Positions 36,569 through 45,771 are shown, counted from the stretch's first letter. The stretch: DNA of 64,000 nucleotides from Acetoanaerobium noterae (GCF_900168025.1 NZ_FUYN01000004.1:124001-188000); one strand, 5' to 3'. Notes: generated from the sequence alone by a model not told the origin. Numbers and translations are program-made.

Positions 36569-36676
36569 ATTTGATTAAGTTAATTTTTAAATTCAAATAA
36601 CAATTTCATAAAACCAACATTTACAATAAATTTAATAGGGATGCACATTATCGCACATCCCGACTAATAGCTATTA

Positions 36677-37702
36677 TTAAATTACACTATTCATGACTTG
36701 TATTGAGTCATTTTTTATAATATTGATTCCAGATTTATTTATTGTGTTCATTTCATTTTCGTTTGCAGCCTTATTTACTAAATTTAATTTACACATTTTA
36801 TAAAGCAATCCTACCAACATAACAGTATTTTTCACTACCAATTTATCTTGTTCTGAAAATTCGTTCCAATCTACTTTGTGCAATTTATTTACAACGTATG
36901 AAATATAGTTATAACTTTCTAAATATTTATTTCTTACTATATTAATAGAGTGAGTATAATCTTCAGCAGTTTTTTCAAGTTCATATAAATAGCTACAAAT
37001 TTTATTTATACTACTTTCTGCTTTTTTCATTTGTGAATATGCTTCGTCAGCTTTATCAGATAGTTTTCCTCCAGTTACATTAAAAATAATTCCTCCTACT
37101 AATAGCCCGACTCCTAAAGTAGTAGCTCCTAATATTGTTGTTCCTAGTGCTATTCCACCACCTCCAGCTGCAATGGCTCCTCCTCCTAAAGCTGCTAGAG
37201 TAGCATTTGTAGCTGCAACGCCACTTAAAGACGCTATGGCAGTCCCTGTTGACGCTGTTCCTAATGCCATTACTGCAGATGTAGTTGCTCCAGCAGCCGC
37301 AAAACCACCAAATGTACCAGCTGCTGCTCCTCCTACCCCTCCTAAAAGCACCCCTGCTCCTACGGAAACTGTCTTTAATTCTTCCTTATCATATGTCGGA
37401 AGACTCACTCCATCTTTATTATATTGTTCAAATTTAGGTCTATTTTGAATTTTTTCTATAACGTTCGAAAAATCTTCAAAGCCTTTTAAAACTTTTAACT
37501 CTAATTTACCTAATTCATCCATTTTTTCATTAGTAAGTTTATTTTGGTTTTCAAATTTTTCAATATTTCTTCTATGCTGACTTTCAGTTGCTTTCATTGT
37601 ATCATTTGCATCTTTCATTTTTTTTGCTCCATGTGCAGCTGTCCCTACTCCAGCAACTCCAGCTATTGCAGCTCCAACTCCTAAAATCAGTGGTATTGGC
37701 AT
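36677..37702 (-). CDS. Unrecognised glycine-zipper membrane protein, third gene of cassette
   Basis: The 341-aa protein begins with a hydrophobic Gly/Ala segment (PIPLILGVGAAIAGVAGVG), then a charged helical region. Residues about 110-215 are an exceptionally Gly/Ala-rich stretch with GxxxG-type zippers (LLGGVGGAAAGTFGGFAAAG, GGGAIAAGGGGIALG). A helical C-terminal part follows. Such zippers pack into membranes and can form pores. It starts 4 bases after a YkgJ-like gene and is the last of a three-gene operon. I know no named family; a membrane-acting effector is only a hypothesis. Similar Gly-zipper proteins occur in phage, toxin and stress settings. Confidence 0.7.
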   Translation of the reverse strand: MPIPLILGVGAAIAGVAGVGTAAHGAKKMKDANDTMKATESQHRRNIEKFENQNKLTNEKMDELGKLELKVLKGFEDFSNVIEKIQNRPKFEQYNKDGVSLPTYDKEELKTVSVGAGVLLGGVGGAAAGTFGGFAAAGATTSAVMALGTASTGTAIASLSGVAATNATLAALGGGAIAAGGGGIALGTTILGATTLGVGLLVGGIIFNVTGGKLSDKADEAYSQMKKAESSINKICSYLYELEKTAEDYTHSINIVRNKYLESYNYISYVVNKLHKVDWNEFSEQDKLVVKNTVMLVGLLYKMCKLNLVNKAANENEMNTINKSGINIIKNDSIQVMNSVI

Positions 37703-37706
37703 AATA

Positions 37707-37961
37707 TCATTCCTCCATTTTTTTTAATTTTTCACATTCAATTTTGTTTAAATTGTAATACATTTCTATATCCATTAATTTGTAGAATATTTGATTATAT
37801 GTTTCATCTATCCTACATAATAAAGGTCGATTATTATAAATTGAACACAAGTTTCCAACTAAATACTTACATACTCCATGTCCATTATCTAAATCTTTAT
37901 ATATTTCTGAATTTCCTATATGCCTACAACAACAACCACACATATCACATTTATACATCAT
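37707..37961 (-). CDS. YkgJ-like cysteine-cluster protein, second gene of cassette
   Basis: The 84-aa protein is rich in cysteines placed as CDMCGCCCRH near the start, then a VCKYLVGNLCSIYNNRPLLCR segment. This matches the YkgJ/UPF0153 family, which likely binds a metal or iron-sulfur cluster. Its start overlaps the stop of the upstream gene (ATGA at 37958-37961), and the following gene begins 4 bases after its stop, so all three are co-translated. The family has no fixed biochemical role. Confidence 0.8.
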   Translation of the reverse strand: MMYKCDMCGCCCRHIGNSEIYKDLDNGHGVCKYLVGNLCSIYNNRPLLCRIDETYNQIFYKLMDIEMYYNLNKIECEKLKKMEE

Positions 37962-39277
37962 TCAAACACCAATGTTCCTTCCTTATTGGACATATGTTCA
38001 TCAAAATCTCCTTCCCAAGCTTTTTTAATTCCTAATTTTTCGAATGTGTCTAATAATAATATATTTAATTCTTCATCAGATTTTGCATTTAAATATGTTT
38101 TTACTAATTTATTGTATTCTTGTGTTTCCTTTTTAAATAAATCAATATCTATTTTTTCAATATCACTTAAATAAATTAACAAAACTTCATTGATTTTTTT
38201 GTAAGATTCAATATTGATAAGTAATGAGTCATTTATTCCTAATCTTATACACATTTCTTTTAGAACTAATGTTATGAATCGAAACCATGCTATCAAGTTT
38301 AATCTCATAAAAAATAATAAGAAATTTCCTCCAGATCTAACTCCAGCATCTATGCCATCCATTACACATAATGTTCCATTTCCAAATAAGAGCATTACTC
38401 TTAAATCAGCATGTTTTTTACTTGGAATACATTCATTTAAAGGCTTTCCATATTGAAAATATCTTCTTAGAGACCAAATTAATCTAATAGATAAATCTGT
38501 AATAACTACTGGAATTGCTAATGAGATACCAAACCTAAAATCATATCCTTCTTGAAATGCTCTTGTTGCTATGGTAGCTAAATCTTGTTTATCTTTACCT
38601 ACATTAAATTTTCCAAATTTACAAAATCCAAATAATTCATAAAAAGGTATCACTATACCAGAACCTCTACCGTTGTTACCTCTACTTCCTGATGAACCAG
38701 ATATATCTGACATCAAGTGTCCAAACCAGTTTGCTATTCCACAAAACAATTTTGAAATAAAGTTATTCCCTCTCAACTCAAATTGATTATCTGTAGATAT
38801 GGTTATAAGCTTTCCATCTGCTATGAATGATGATGTTGATGTAAATTGATTTAGTATTGAGAAAAATAAGCCAACTATATCTGGTGAGTGGCTTAATGAC
38901 ATCATATGATGATTTTTTGTTGACATATTAAATAGATTATTAACATCACCACTATGCCTCTGATCATAATTAACGTTAAATTTTTTCTCTAAAAATCCAA
39001 TAGCACTTGCAACATTGCTCTCGTTACCTTCTCTAGGAGACCATCCAACCATTTTTGCAAACCCTTTTACGCTATTATCGACTTGTTCATCAGTCCACTT
39101 TGTTAAAACACTATCTTTTGGTGAACCTACTAAAAAAATGTCTACCATTCCACCAATAGCTCCACAAGCTACTGCTATCAAATAGTCATATTTATCACAT
39201 TTATCTTTAGATAATATTAATTTTTTATTATCTTCTGTGTTTATTTCTAAATCATAATTTACTTTATTTTCGTACAT
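37958..39277 (-). CDS. Unrecognised multi-pass membrane protein, first gene of cassette
   Basis: The 439-aa protein has a charged N-terminus, a first hydrophobic segment (YDYLIAVACGAIGGMVDIFLVG) and several later ones (LAIPVVITDLSIRLIW, FLLFFMRLNLIAWFRFITLVL). Between them lies NHHMMSLSHSPDIVGLFFSIL and a Ser/Gly-rich linker GSSGSRGNNGRGSG. ATG 39277 follows AAAGGA at about 11 bases; the longer frame opens with TTG 39319 inside a palindrome and is unlikely. I recall similar unnamed proteins in gut Firmicutes but cannot name a family. It leads the cassette downstream of a WYL regulator. A membrane sensor or scaffold is a guess. Confidence 0.72.
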   Translation of the reverse strand: MYENKVNYDLEINTEDNKKLILSKDKCDKYDYLIAVACGAIGGMVDIFLVGSPKDSVLTKWTDEQVDNSVKGFAKMVGWSPREGNESNVASAIGFLEKKFNVNYDQRHSGDVNNLFNMSTKNHHMMSLSHSPDIVGLFFSILNQFTSTSSFIADGKLITISTDNQFELRGNNFISKLFCGIANWFGHLMSDISGSSGSRGNNGRGSGIVIPFYELFGFCKFGKFNVGKDKQDLATIATRAFQEGYDFRFGISLAIPVVITDLSIRLIWSLRRYFQYGKPLNECIPSKKHADLRVMLLFGNGTLCVMDGIDAGVRSGGNFLLFFMRLNLIAWFRFITLVLKEMCIRLGINDSLLINIESYKKINEVLLIYLSDIEKIDIDLFKKETQEYNKLVKTYLNAKSDEELNILLLDTFEKLGIKKAWEGDFDEHMSNKEGTLVFE

Positions 39278-39313
39278 TTGGTCGCATTTCCTTTCAACCC
39301 TCAAATTTAAATT

Positions 39314-39343
39314 TATCAAATATCATTAAAATGATATTTGATA
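39314..39343. promoter_or_regulatory. Perfect 13-bp-arm palindrome before the cassette
   Basis: Arms 39314-39326 and 39331-39343 (TATCAAATATCAT and its complement) surround TAAA. The site lies 37 bases before the cassette's first ATG and just after the WYL gene's stop. No T-run follows on the minus strand, so an operator is at least as likely as a terminator. Confidence 0.5.
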
Positions 39344-39359
39344 ATGAATATTTTAATTT

Positions 39360-40286
39360 TTATTCCTTTGGTAATATTTTGACCTTATCCCCCTGAGCCC
39401 CTAGCCACATGTATATCCCATCACCATATGACTCGGCTTTTATTGTGTATTTATTTCCTTCTTGGCTGATGATTTCTGCTGTAGGGAGTCTATCTAGTAT
39501 GGCTTCTACTGATGAGCCAGTGAATTCAAATTCTACTCTAGTTAGTTCTCCTGAGTACATGAATTGTACTCTTTTTCTAAATTCTCCTTCTTGAAATTTT
39601 TTACCATGTGGGACTTCGAATTTTTCATGAAGGTTTTTGTAGCTATTTATTCTATCTATTCTATAGACTATAGGAATTTCTTTATCAGTATCTTCGTTAT
39701 ATGCTATAAGGTAGAAATAAAATTCTGAGAACATTATGGATACTGGTTTTACTATCCTTTCTCTTCTGTTGTTGTCTTGTCTTGTGTAGTCTATACTTAT
39801 TTTTTCATTTTTGTTTATAGCTTCTGAAAGCTCCCATATTACAGATATTAGTTTTTTATTGTGTTGCAATGGAATATAATTAAATTGTTCGTTTTTTATA
39901 ATTTTATTTATATGAGTTGTATGTTCTGGTAGGCTTTGTTCTAGAAGTTTTTTTATTATTAGGTCTAGCTCATCTTTACAAAATGCTCTACTTTCTAAGA
40001 TTATCTTACATACAGCCATTATTTCTTCGTTTGTCAGCCATTCTCTTTGGAATTTTATGAGTTTGTAGCCTTTTAATTCTCTATCGTACTTTATCGTGCT
40101 GTCTTTTTCTTCGTAGTGTTTTTCTTGGATGTAGCACCTTAGGTCTTCTATGTCTCTTTGTATGGTTTTTTGATTAACATCATATTCTAATGAAAGTCGG
40201 TCTTTGGATAAAATCTCTCCTTTATTTAGCCTTTCGAATATATTTAGCATTCTAAAAGTTTTAGAACTGTCATGTATTTTTCCCAT
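39360..40286 (-). CDS. WYL-domain transcriptional regulator
   Basis: The 308-aa protein has an N-terminal DeoR-like HTH (about residues 10-55; SKDRLSLEYDVNQKTIQRDIEDLR), a WYL domain (about 150-225) and a WCX-like C-terminus. The WYL signature is present in altered form: FYFYLIAYNEDTDKEIPIVYRIDRI. WYL regulators such as BrxR and CapW repress phage-defence operons and may respond to nucleic acids. This gene precedes the three-gene membrane cassette on the same strand, with a 30-base palindrome between. It may regulate that operon and possibly itself. Confidence 0.9.
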   Translation of the reverse strand: MGKIHDSSKTFRMLNIFERLNKGEILSKDRLSLEYDVNQKTIQRDIEDLRCYIQEKHYEEKDSTIKYDRELKGYKLIKFQREWLTNEEIMAVCKIILESRAFCKDELDLIIKKLLEQSLPEHTTHINKIIKNEQFNYIPLQHNKKLISVIWELSEAINKNEKISIDYTRQDNNRRERIVKPVSIMFSEFYFYLIAYNEDTDKEIPIVYRIDRINSYKNLHEKFEVPHGKKFQEGEFRKRVQFMYSGELTRVEFEFTGSSVEAILDRLPTAEIISQEGNKYTIKAESYGDGIYMWLGAQGDKVKILPKE

Positions 40287-40313
40287 GTCATCACCTACCT
40301 CATATATTTTTTA

Positions 40314-40958
40314 TTAATTTAGAACTAGATTTTTTTCTTGATTCATATTTGCTTTGTTCAAATTTTTATTTTGATACATGGCTATATCTGCATTTTTTAT
40401 AAATTCATTTATTTTTATTTTAGTTTTTCCATTATATTCTGAGATTCCATAGCTGATACTGATATAAAATGGAAGTTTTTCTTTTTGATTTATAGCTGAA
40501 ATACTTTCTTGTATTCTTTTTATAATTTTGGTTGCCTGCTCTTTGTCTGCATTAGGAAATACAATTACAAACTCGTCTCCCCCGAATCTAAATACAAAAT
40601 CATCCTTTCTAATGCTTGATGTTATTACACTTCCTAGGCTAACTAAAAGTTTGTCTCCTGAGCAGTGTCCAAATGTGTCATTTATTGCTTTCATGTTATC
40701 TACATCTATAAAAGCTATAGTTGTTGGAGCATTTTGAGTAATTGTTCTATTTAATTCAAGCTGTAACCTTCTTATTCCATTAGATTTATTAAAAGTATTT
40801 GTTAAGTTATCTTTTGAGTAGTATTTCTTAAGTTTAGATATTTCCTTTTTTAGATCTGCTATTTTCTTATTTTTTCTCTGAAGTATATTCCTTTTTACTA
40901 TAGTTCTTGTTTTAGTAATTTTATTTTTTGCTTTATTTTTTCTTGTATTTTTTCCCAT
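40314..40958 (-). CDS. GGDEF-domain diguanylate cyclase
   Basis: The 214-aa protein has a basic coiled N-terminus (many K/R) and one GGDEF domain (about residues 50-200). The active site is RFGGDEFVIVFP. An RxxD inhibitory-site motif (RKDD) lies exactly five residues before it, so c-di-GMP feedback inhibition is likely. There is no membrane helix or sensory domain. It should make c-di-GMP from two GTP. It ends 27 bases before the WYL gene on the same strand. The HD-GYP protein at 19 kb would act in the opposite sense. Confidence 0.9.
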   Translation of the reverse strand: MGKNTRKNKAKNKITKTRTIVKRNILQRKNKKIADLKKEISKLKKYYSKDNLTNTFNKSNGIRRLQLELNRTITQNAPTTIAFIDVDNMKAINDTFGHCSGDKLLVSLGSVITSSIRKDDFVFRFGGDEFVIVFPNADKEQATKIIKRIQESISAINQKEKLPFYISISYGISEYNGKTKIKINEFIKNADIAMYQNKNLNKANMNQEKNLVLN

Positions 40959-41269
40959 AGTCTCACCCCAGTTTATTAGTGTATATTCTCATTTTACACA
41001 TAGGGATGGACAGTATTAGTCCTTAAGAAATATTTTTTTATATTTTTTCACAGTTTTGTTAATTTTTTAATAAGTATATATACCTAGATTATACATCTCT
41101 TAATGTATAAGATAAACATATTTATTCATATTATTTACTTATATCAAATTTTATATTCCCTTCTATATATTTTTACTAGTTTTTTACAGTATGTATGTTG
41201 AGGTTTGATTATCTTGGGTATATTATTAGAGTTAATATACATATATCACATATGAGGAGGTATGATTTT
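40959..41269. other. Intergenic region between divergent genes
   Basis: These 311 AT-rich bases separate the minus-strand diguanylate cyclase from the plus-strand AIM24-like gene. A good promoter for the latter is present at 41198-41226. A short GGAC/GTCC hairpin lies near 41009-41021. I see no other gene or RNA here. Confidence 0.5.
41198..41226 (+). promoter_or_regulatory. Predicted promoter of the AIM24-glgB-yczE run
   Basis: TTGAGG (41198-41203) and TATTAT (41221-41226) are 17 bases apart and lie about 45 bases before the ATG at 41270. Confidence 0.5.
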
Positions 41270-42079
41270 ATGAAAAGAGCACATGAGGTAGATTTTAAGG
41301 TTCATGGAGATGATATGCAGTTTGTAGAAATCCAGCTAGATCAAAACGAAACTATCATAGCTGAAGCAGGAGCTATGATGTATATGGACCAAAATATCCG
41401 TATGGAAACTATTTTTGGCGATGGTTCTGGCAGTGATGAAGGCAAAGGTCTCATGGGTAAAGTTCTAGGAGCTGGGAAAAGGGTTCTTACTGGTGAGAGT
41501 TTATTTATGACTAGCTTTACAAATACTGCTCCAGATAGAAAGTCTGTTGCATTTGCTGCTCCGTATCCAGGTAGAATCGTTCCTTTAGATTTAACTGAAT
41601 ACTCTGGAGAGATTATATGCCAAAGAGATGCATTTTTGTGCGCTGCAAAAGGTATAAGAGTTGAGATAGCTTTTCAGAAAAAAGTTGGCGCAGGATTATT
41701 TGGTGGTGAAGGCTTTATAATGCAAAGACTTCTTGGCGATGGTCTTAGCTTCCTGCATGCAGGTGGAACTATCATACAAAAAGAATTGGCACCTGGAGAA
41801 GTATTGAAGCTTGATACAGGTTGCCTAGTAGCTATGACTAATACTATAAACTACGATGTTGAGATGGCTGGAAATGTTAAGAGTGCTTTATTTGGTGGCG
41901 AGGGATTATTCTTGGCTACACTAAGAGGCCCAGGTCATGTATGGCTCCAATCTCTACCATTTAGTAGACTTGCTAATAGAATTTATGCTGCTAGTGGTGG
42001 CATGGGTGGCGGAAAATCTAAAGACGAAGGCAGTTTACTTGGAAATATAGGTATAGGAGATTTATTTGGAAGAGATTAA
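41270..42079 (+). CDS. TIGR00266/AIM24-family protein
   Basis: The 269-aa protein matches the AIM24 (TIGR00266) family: MQFVEIQLDQNETIIAEAGAM, LTGESLFMTSFTN, and late QRLLGDGLSFLHAGG and GPGHVWLQSLPFSRLA. The fold is a beta-barrel related to TRAP-like proteins; the bacterial role is unknown. ATG 41270 lies 9 bases after AGGAGG; the longer frame from 41195 has no ribosome site and begins in the promoter. It starts an apparent plus-strand run with glgB. Confidence 0.9.
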   Translation: MKRAHEVDFKVHGDDMQFVEIQLDQNETIIAEAGAMMYMDQNIRMETIFGDGSGSDEGKGLMGKVLGAGKRVLTGESLFMTSFTNTAPDRKSVAFAAPYPGRIVPLDLTEYSGEIICQRDAFLCAAKGIRVEIAFQKKVGAGLFGGEGFIMQRLLGDGLSFLHAGGTIIQKELAPGEVLKLDTGCLVAMTNTINYDVEMAGNVKSALFGGEGLFLATLRGPGHVWLQSLPFSRLANRIYAASGGMGGGKSKDEGSLLGNIGIGDLFGRD

Positions 42080-42100
42080 AGTTTAGAATGGAGTATTGCT

Positions 42101-44122
42101 ATGAAAACTAAGGAAAAGGAGAAGTCTAAAATCAAGTTAGTAGAATTTGATTCATGGCTAGAGCCTTATGAAGACCATATAAAAACTAGGATTTCTAAAT
42201 ACAAAAAAGATAGAAAAAAGCTACTATCGGATGCCGATGATTTTACTGATTTTGCAAATGGTCATCTTTATTTTGGATTTCATAGGTCAAATAAAGGATG
42301 GTACTATAGAGAATGGGCTCCTGGAGCCGATTCTCTACATCTTATAGGTGAGTTTAATAACTGGAATCCAAGTTCTCATCCTCTTACCCATTTAGGTAAT
42401 GGTTACTGGGAGATTTTCATTGATGGAAAAAAGTCTCTATGGCACGAGTGCCTAGTAAAGGTAAGGGTTACTAAAGATAATGTAAGTCATGATAAGATTC
42501 CACTATATATTAAACGTGTAATCCAAGACCTAAATACGCATAGTTTTTCAGGGCAAATCTACTGTCCCGAAAAGGATTATAAATGGATGACTCCTTCTTT
42601 TAAAATCCCTAAAAAGCAAGATTTACTTATTTATGAAGCCCATGTAGGTATGGCTCAGGAAAAGGAAGCTATAGGGAGCTTTTCTGAATTTACAAATATT
42701 GTTTTACCTAAGATAAAGGAAAAAGGCTATAATGCAGTTCAGCTTATGGCTGTGATGCAGCATCCATACTATGCATCCTTTGGCTATCATGTTTCTAATT
42801 TTTTTGCTGTTTCGTCGTGGTTTGGTACTCCAGATGAACTTAAAATTCTAATCGATACCGCTCACAGTATGGATATAGCTGTGCTTATGGATATCGTTCA
42901 CTCTCATGCTGTAAAAAATACAGCTGACGGAATAAATGAGTTTGATGGAACTAGCTATCAATTTTTTCATGAAGGAGCTAGAGGAAATCACCCTGCTTGG
43001 GATTCTAAGCTTTTTGATTACTCAAAGCCTGAAGTGATTCATTTTTTACTTTCAAATATCAAATACTGGATGGATGAATATCATTTTGACGGATTTAGAT
43101 TTGATGGTATTACTTCTATGCTTTATCTAGACCATGGATTGGGCAAGAGTTTCACTAGTTATGACCAGTATTTCTCTGACAATACTGATTTGGATGCTGT
43201 AACTTATCTTCAGTTTGCAAATGCTCTTATTAAAAAAATTAAACCCACTGCAATAACTATAGCTGAGGATATGAGTGGTATGCCTGGAATGTGTCTTCCT
43301 ATTTCATATGGTGGATTGGGATTTGATTATAGGCTTGCTATGGGACTTCCTGATTTTTGGATAAGGATGCTAGAGCAAAGAGATGAAACTTGGAATATGT
43401 ATACTCTCTGGTATGAAGCCGGTTCAAAAAGGCCCCATGAAAAACGTATAGGCTACTGTGAATCTCATGACCAAGCTATGGTTGGAGACAAAACGATTAT
43501 GTTTAGACTATGCGATGAGGTTATGTATTGGCATATGCATAAATCTGACAACCACTACGTAATAGATAGAGCTATAGCTCTTCATAAGCTAATTAGATTT
43601 TTTACCTTGACGGCTGCCAGTGAAGCTTATCTGAATTTTATGGGCAATGAGTTTGGACATCCTGAGTGGATAGACTTTCCAAGAGAAGGAAATGGCTGGA
43701 GCTACAAGTACGCTCTAAGAAAATGGAGCTTAGAAGAGAATTCGGAGCTTAAGTATACTTATTTGAGTACTTTTGATAGATTTATGGTGTATTTTGCTCA
43801 AAATCATGATATTCTAAAGAAAAGCGAGTTTATTCAGGACTTATTTATCGATGATACAAGGAAGCTAATCGTATTTAAAGAACAGGATTTAATTTTCATT
43901 TTTAACTTCCATCCTACAGATTCATATTCTGATTTATGCTTCCCTACTAAAGATTCTAATTCATACAAGGCTGTTTTCGATTCTGATTTGGATATCTTTG
44001 GAGGCTATAACAGAGTCAGCCGAGACATAGTGTATCATAGTATAAATAATCTTAAGTTCAATGAAAACTGTATTACAATTTACAGTCCTAGCCGAACTTG
44101 CATAGTCCTAGAAAAGCTTTAA
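42101..44122 (+). CDS. glgB: 1,4-alpha-glucan branching enzyme
   Basis: The 673-aa GH13 enzyme has an N-terminal CBM48 (WAPGADSLHLIGEFNNWNP), the (beta/alpha)8 barrel and a C-terminal beta domain. Catalytic motifs are FDGFRFDGI (nucleophile Asp), ITIAEDMSG (Glu) and YCESHDQAMVG (transition-state Asp). It forms alpha-1,6 branches in glycogen. AUG 42101 follows GGAG. It lies 21 bases after the AIM24-like gene and 12 before a YczE-like gene. No glgA, glgC or glgP is in the window, so the rest of glycogen metabolism must be elsewhere. The form, with no GlgB N-terminal extension, resembles eukaryote-type branching enzymes more than E. coli GlgB. Confidence 0.92.
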   Translation: MKTKEKEKSKIKLVEFDSWLEPYEDHIKTRISKYKKDRKKLLSDADDFTDFANGHLYFGFHRSNKGWYYREWAPGADSLHLIGEFNNWNPSSHPLTHLGNGYWEIFIDGKKSLWHECLVKVRVTKDNVSHDKIPLYIKRVIQDLNTHSFSGQIYCPEKDYKWMTPSFKIPKKQDLLIYEAHVGMAQEKEAIGSFSEFTNIVLPKIKEKGYNAVQLMAVMQHPYYASFGYHVSNFFAVSSWFGTPDELKILIDTAHSMDIAVLMDIVHSHAVKNTADGINEFDGTSYQFFHEGARGNHPAWDSKLFDYSKPEVIHFLLSNIKYWMDEYHFDGFRFDGITSMLYLDHGLGKSFTSYDQYFSDNTDLDAVTYLQFANALIKKIKPTAITIAEDMSGMPGMCLPISYGGLGFDYRLAMGLPDFWIRMLEQRDETWNMYTLWYEAGSKRPHEKRIGYCESHDQAMVGDKTIMFRLCDEVMYWHMHKSDNHYVIDRAIALHKLIRFFTLTAASEAYLNFMGNEFGHPEWIDFPREGNGWSYKYALRKWSLEENSELKYTYLSTFDRFMVYFAQNHDILKKSEFIQDLFIDDTRKLIVFKEQDLIFIFNFHPTDSYSDLCFPTKDSNSYKAVFDSDLDIFGGYNRVSRDIVYHSINNLKFNENCITIYSPSRTCIVLEKL

Positions 44123-44134
44123 GGAGATGGTGTT

Positions 44135-44803
44135 TTGAGTAGTGCTTCACCTATTTATAAATTTATAAGATTATTTTTTGGTCTATTTTTATATTCTGTT
44201 GGCATAGTTATGACAATAAATGCAAATCTTGGGCTTGCACCATGGGATGTATTTCATAAAGGTCTAAGTACTACTTTTGGAATCACTATGGGACAAGCTA
44301 GTATTGCGGTAGGTTTTATGATTGTTATTATTGCCTTTTTTTTAGGAGAGCGCATAGGCTGGGGTACCGTGTTTAATATGTACTTCATAGGTTATTTTAT
44401 CGATATCCTAATGCTTAACAATTTAATTCCTATTTTTGATTCCTTTATTCCTAGTCTAATTATGATGCTAGGTGGAATGTTTGTGATAGGATGTGCCACT
44501 GTAGCTTATATAGGCGCTGAGCTAGGCTCAGGCCCTAGAGATGGTCTTATGATTGCTCTTACTAAAAGAACTAATAAATCCGTGAGATTTATTAGAAATA
44601 CTATCGAAATTTGTGCTTTATCAATAGGTTATCTTTTAGGTGGAACCTTAGGTATTGGTACTGTTATTATGTCGTTATGTATAGGATATTTTGTGCAATT
44701 TGCCTTTAAACTTCTGAGGTTTGATGTTACAAAAATCCATCATAGATATATAGATGAAGATATTATTTTTTTAAAGAAAAGATTTGCTACTAGTGAAAAA
44801 TAA
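44135..44803 (+). CDS. YczE/YyaS-like integral membrane protein
   Basis: The 222-aa protein has about five predicted helices. LGLAPWDVFHKGLS and GAELGSGPRDGLMIAL are recurring features of the YczE/YitT-like family. The start is TTG 44135 after AAGGAGATGG, which gives good spacing; no ATG lies near. The function is unknown; family members have been linked to small-molecule production. It is last in the run behind glgB and ends at a long hairpin shared with the convergent amidohydrolase gene. Confidence 0.85.
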   Translation: MSSASPIYKFIRLFFGLFLYSVGIVMTINANLGLAPWDVFHKGLSTTFGITMGQASIAVGFMIVIIAFFLGERIGWGTVFNMYFIGYFIDILMLNNLIPIFDSFIPSLIMMLGGMFVIGCATVAYIGAELGSGPRDGLMIALTKRTNKSVRFIRNTIEICALSIGYLLGGTLGIGTVIMSLCIGYFVQFAFKLLRFDVTKIHHRYIDEDIIFLKKRFATSEK

Positions 44804-44807
44804 AAAA

Positions 44808-44882
44808 AGAGTCAAGAGGATATTTGTGTTATATTATCCCCAAAATATAGATTTTTGGGATAAGCACAGTCCTTTTGGCTCT
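44808..44882. terminator. Long bidirectional terminator hairpin
   Basis: A 13-bp stem with two G-U pairs (44808-44820 with 44870-44882) stacks on an inner TTATCCC/GGGATAA stem and a TGTG/CACA pair. T-rich bases follow on the plus strand (ATTTTATTTTTTGG). It serves convergent genes ending at 44803 and 44881. Confidence 0.75.
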
Positions 44883-45771
44883 ATTTTATTTTTTGGATTT
44901 GTTTTATCATTAGCTCTTTTATAGTTTTATGAGATATTCCAGCTTCTTTCATGAGATTTATTTCATCAATTATTCCATTTGGGTGCTCTACCATATAGGC
45001 TCCAGCATCGCTTCCAAGTCCAACCTCTATGTTGTTTTCAAGAGCAAATTTTAAATTTTCTATCTGAAGCTGATATATTTTATTAACTGTATCCAGCTGA
45101 TTTATTATAGCTTTTGGCTTATATTTCAGTATATTTCCAAGAGGTGCAAGTGTAGGTACCCATGTTGTACTTGAGCCTATGAACTCTTTTAGGGTTTGTT
45201 TATCTAGTAGATAGCCATGCTCTATAGTATCAGCATCTGCATCAATAGCCATCTTTACTGCTTCATTTCCATTTGCATGAACCATGACCTTAAGGTTTTC
45301 TTTCTTCGCCCTTGATATCATATGATTTAGCTCTAGTGGTGTAAACTGAGTTTTTTCGTAATATCCAAAGTTATCAAAATCCATAATACCAGTTACTATA
45401 AGCTTTACGTGGTCTATATCTAGGCTAAGAAGCTGCTCAAATAATCTATCAAAATCCCCCATAGTTTTTATGCTTTTTCCTAGGAAGTCTCCATAGCTAC
45501 CTTCTTTATATATGGCAAATCCAGGCGTTTTATACTTTATTCCATTCTTGTCTGCTAGTTTTTTTGCATAAAGGGAGACGCCATATGCATCTCCCCCATC
45601 TTTTAGATAGATTATATTATTTTTCTTATATTTTTCTAAAATAGAAGAAATCCAAGCTGTTTTTTGGTTATCATCTGCCATGTTCCACTGCTTTATTGTA
45701 AATCCTGATTTAAGTGAAAGATGTATATGGCAATCTGATAAGCCATTTCCTATTCCCATATCTATGTTCAT
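44881..45771 (-). CDS. Amidohydrolase-superfamily protein
   Basis: The 296-aa protein has the metal-site motifs of the amidohydrolase fold: DCHIHLS near the start, MVHANGN, EHGYLLDK and GLGSDAGAYMVEHPNG. A lysine-bearing VKLIVTGIMD segment replaces the carboxylated-Lys region. Such enzymes hydrolyse amide, ester or C-N bonds, and this form resembles the imidazolonepropionase/prolidase-like branch. The substrate is unknown. It begins 12 bases after the DUF362 gene on the same strand. Confidence 0.85.
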   Translation of the reverse strand: MNIDMGIGNGLSDCHIHLSLKSGFTIKQWNMADDNQKTAWISSILEKYKKNNIIYLKDGGDAYGVSLYAKKLADKNGIKYKTPGFAIYKEGSYGDFLGKSIKTMGDFDRLFEQLLSLDIDHVKLIVTGIMDFDNFGYYEKTQFTPLELNHMISRAKKENLKVMVHANGNEAVKMAIDADADTIEHGYLLDKQTLKEFIGSSTTWVPTLAPLGNILKYKPKAIINQLDTVNKIYQLQIENLKFALENNIEVGLGSDAGAYMVEHPNGIIDEINLMKEAGISHKTIKELMIKQIQKIK

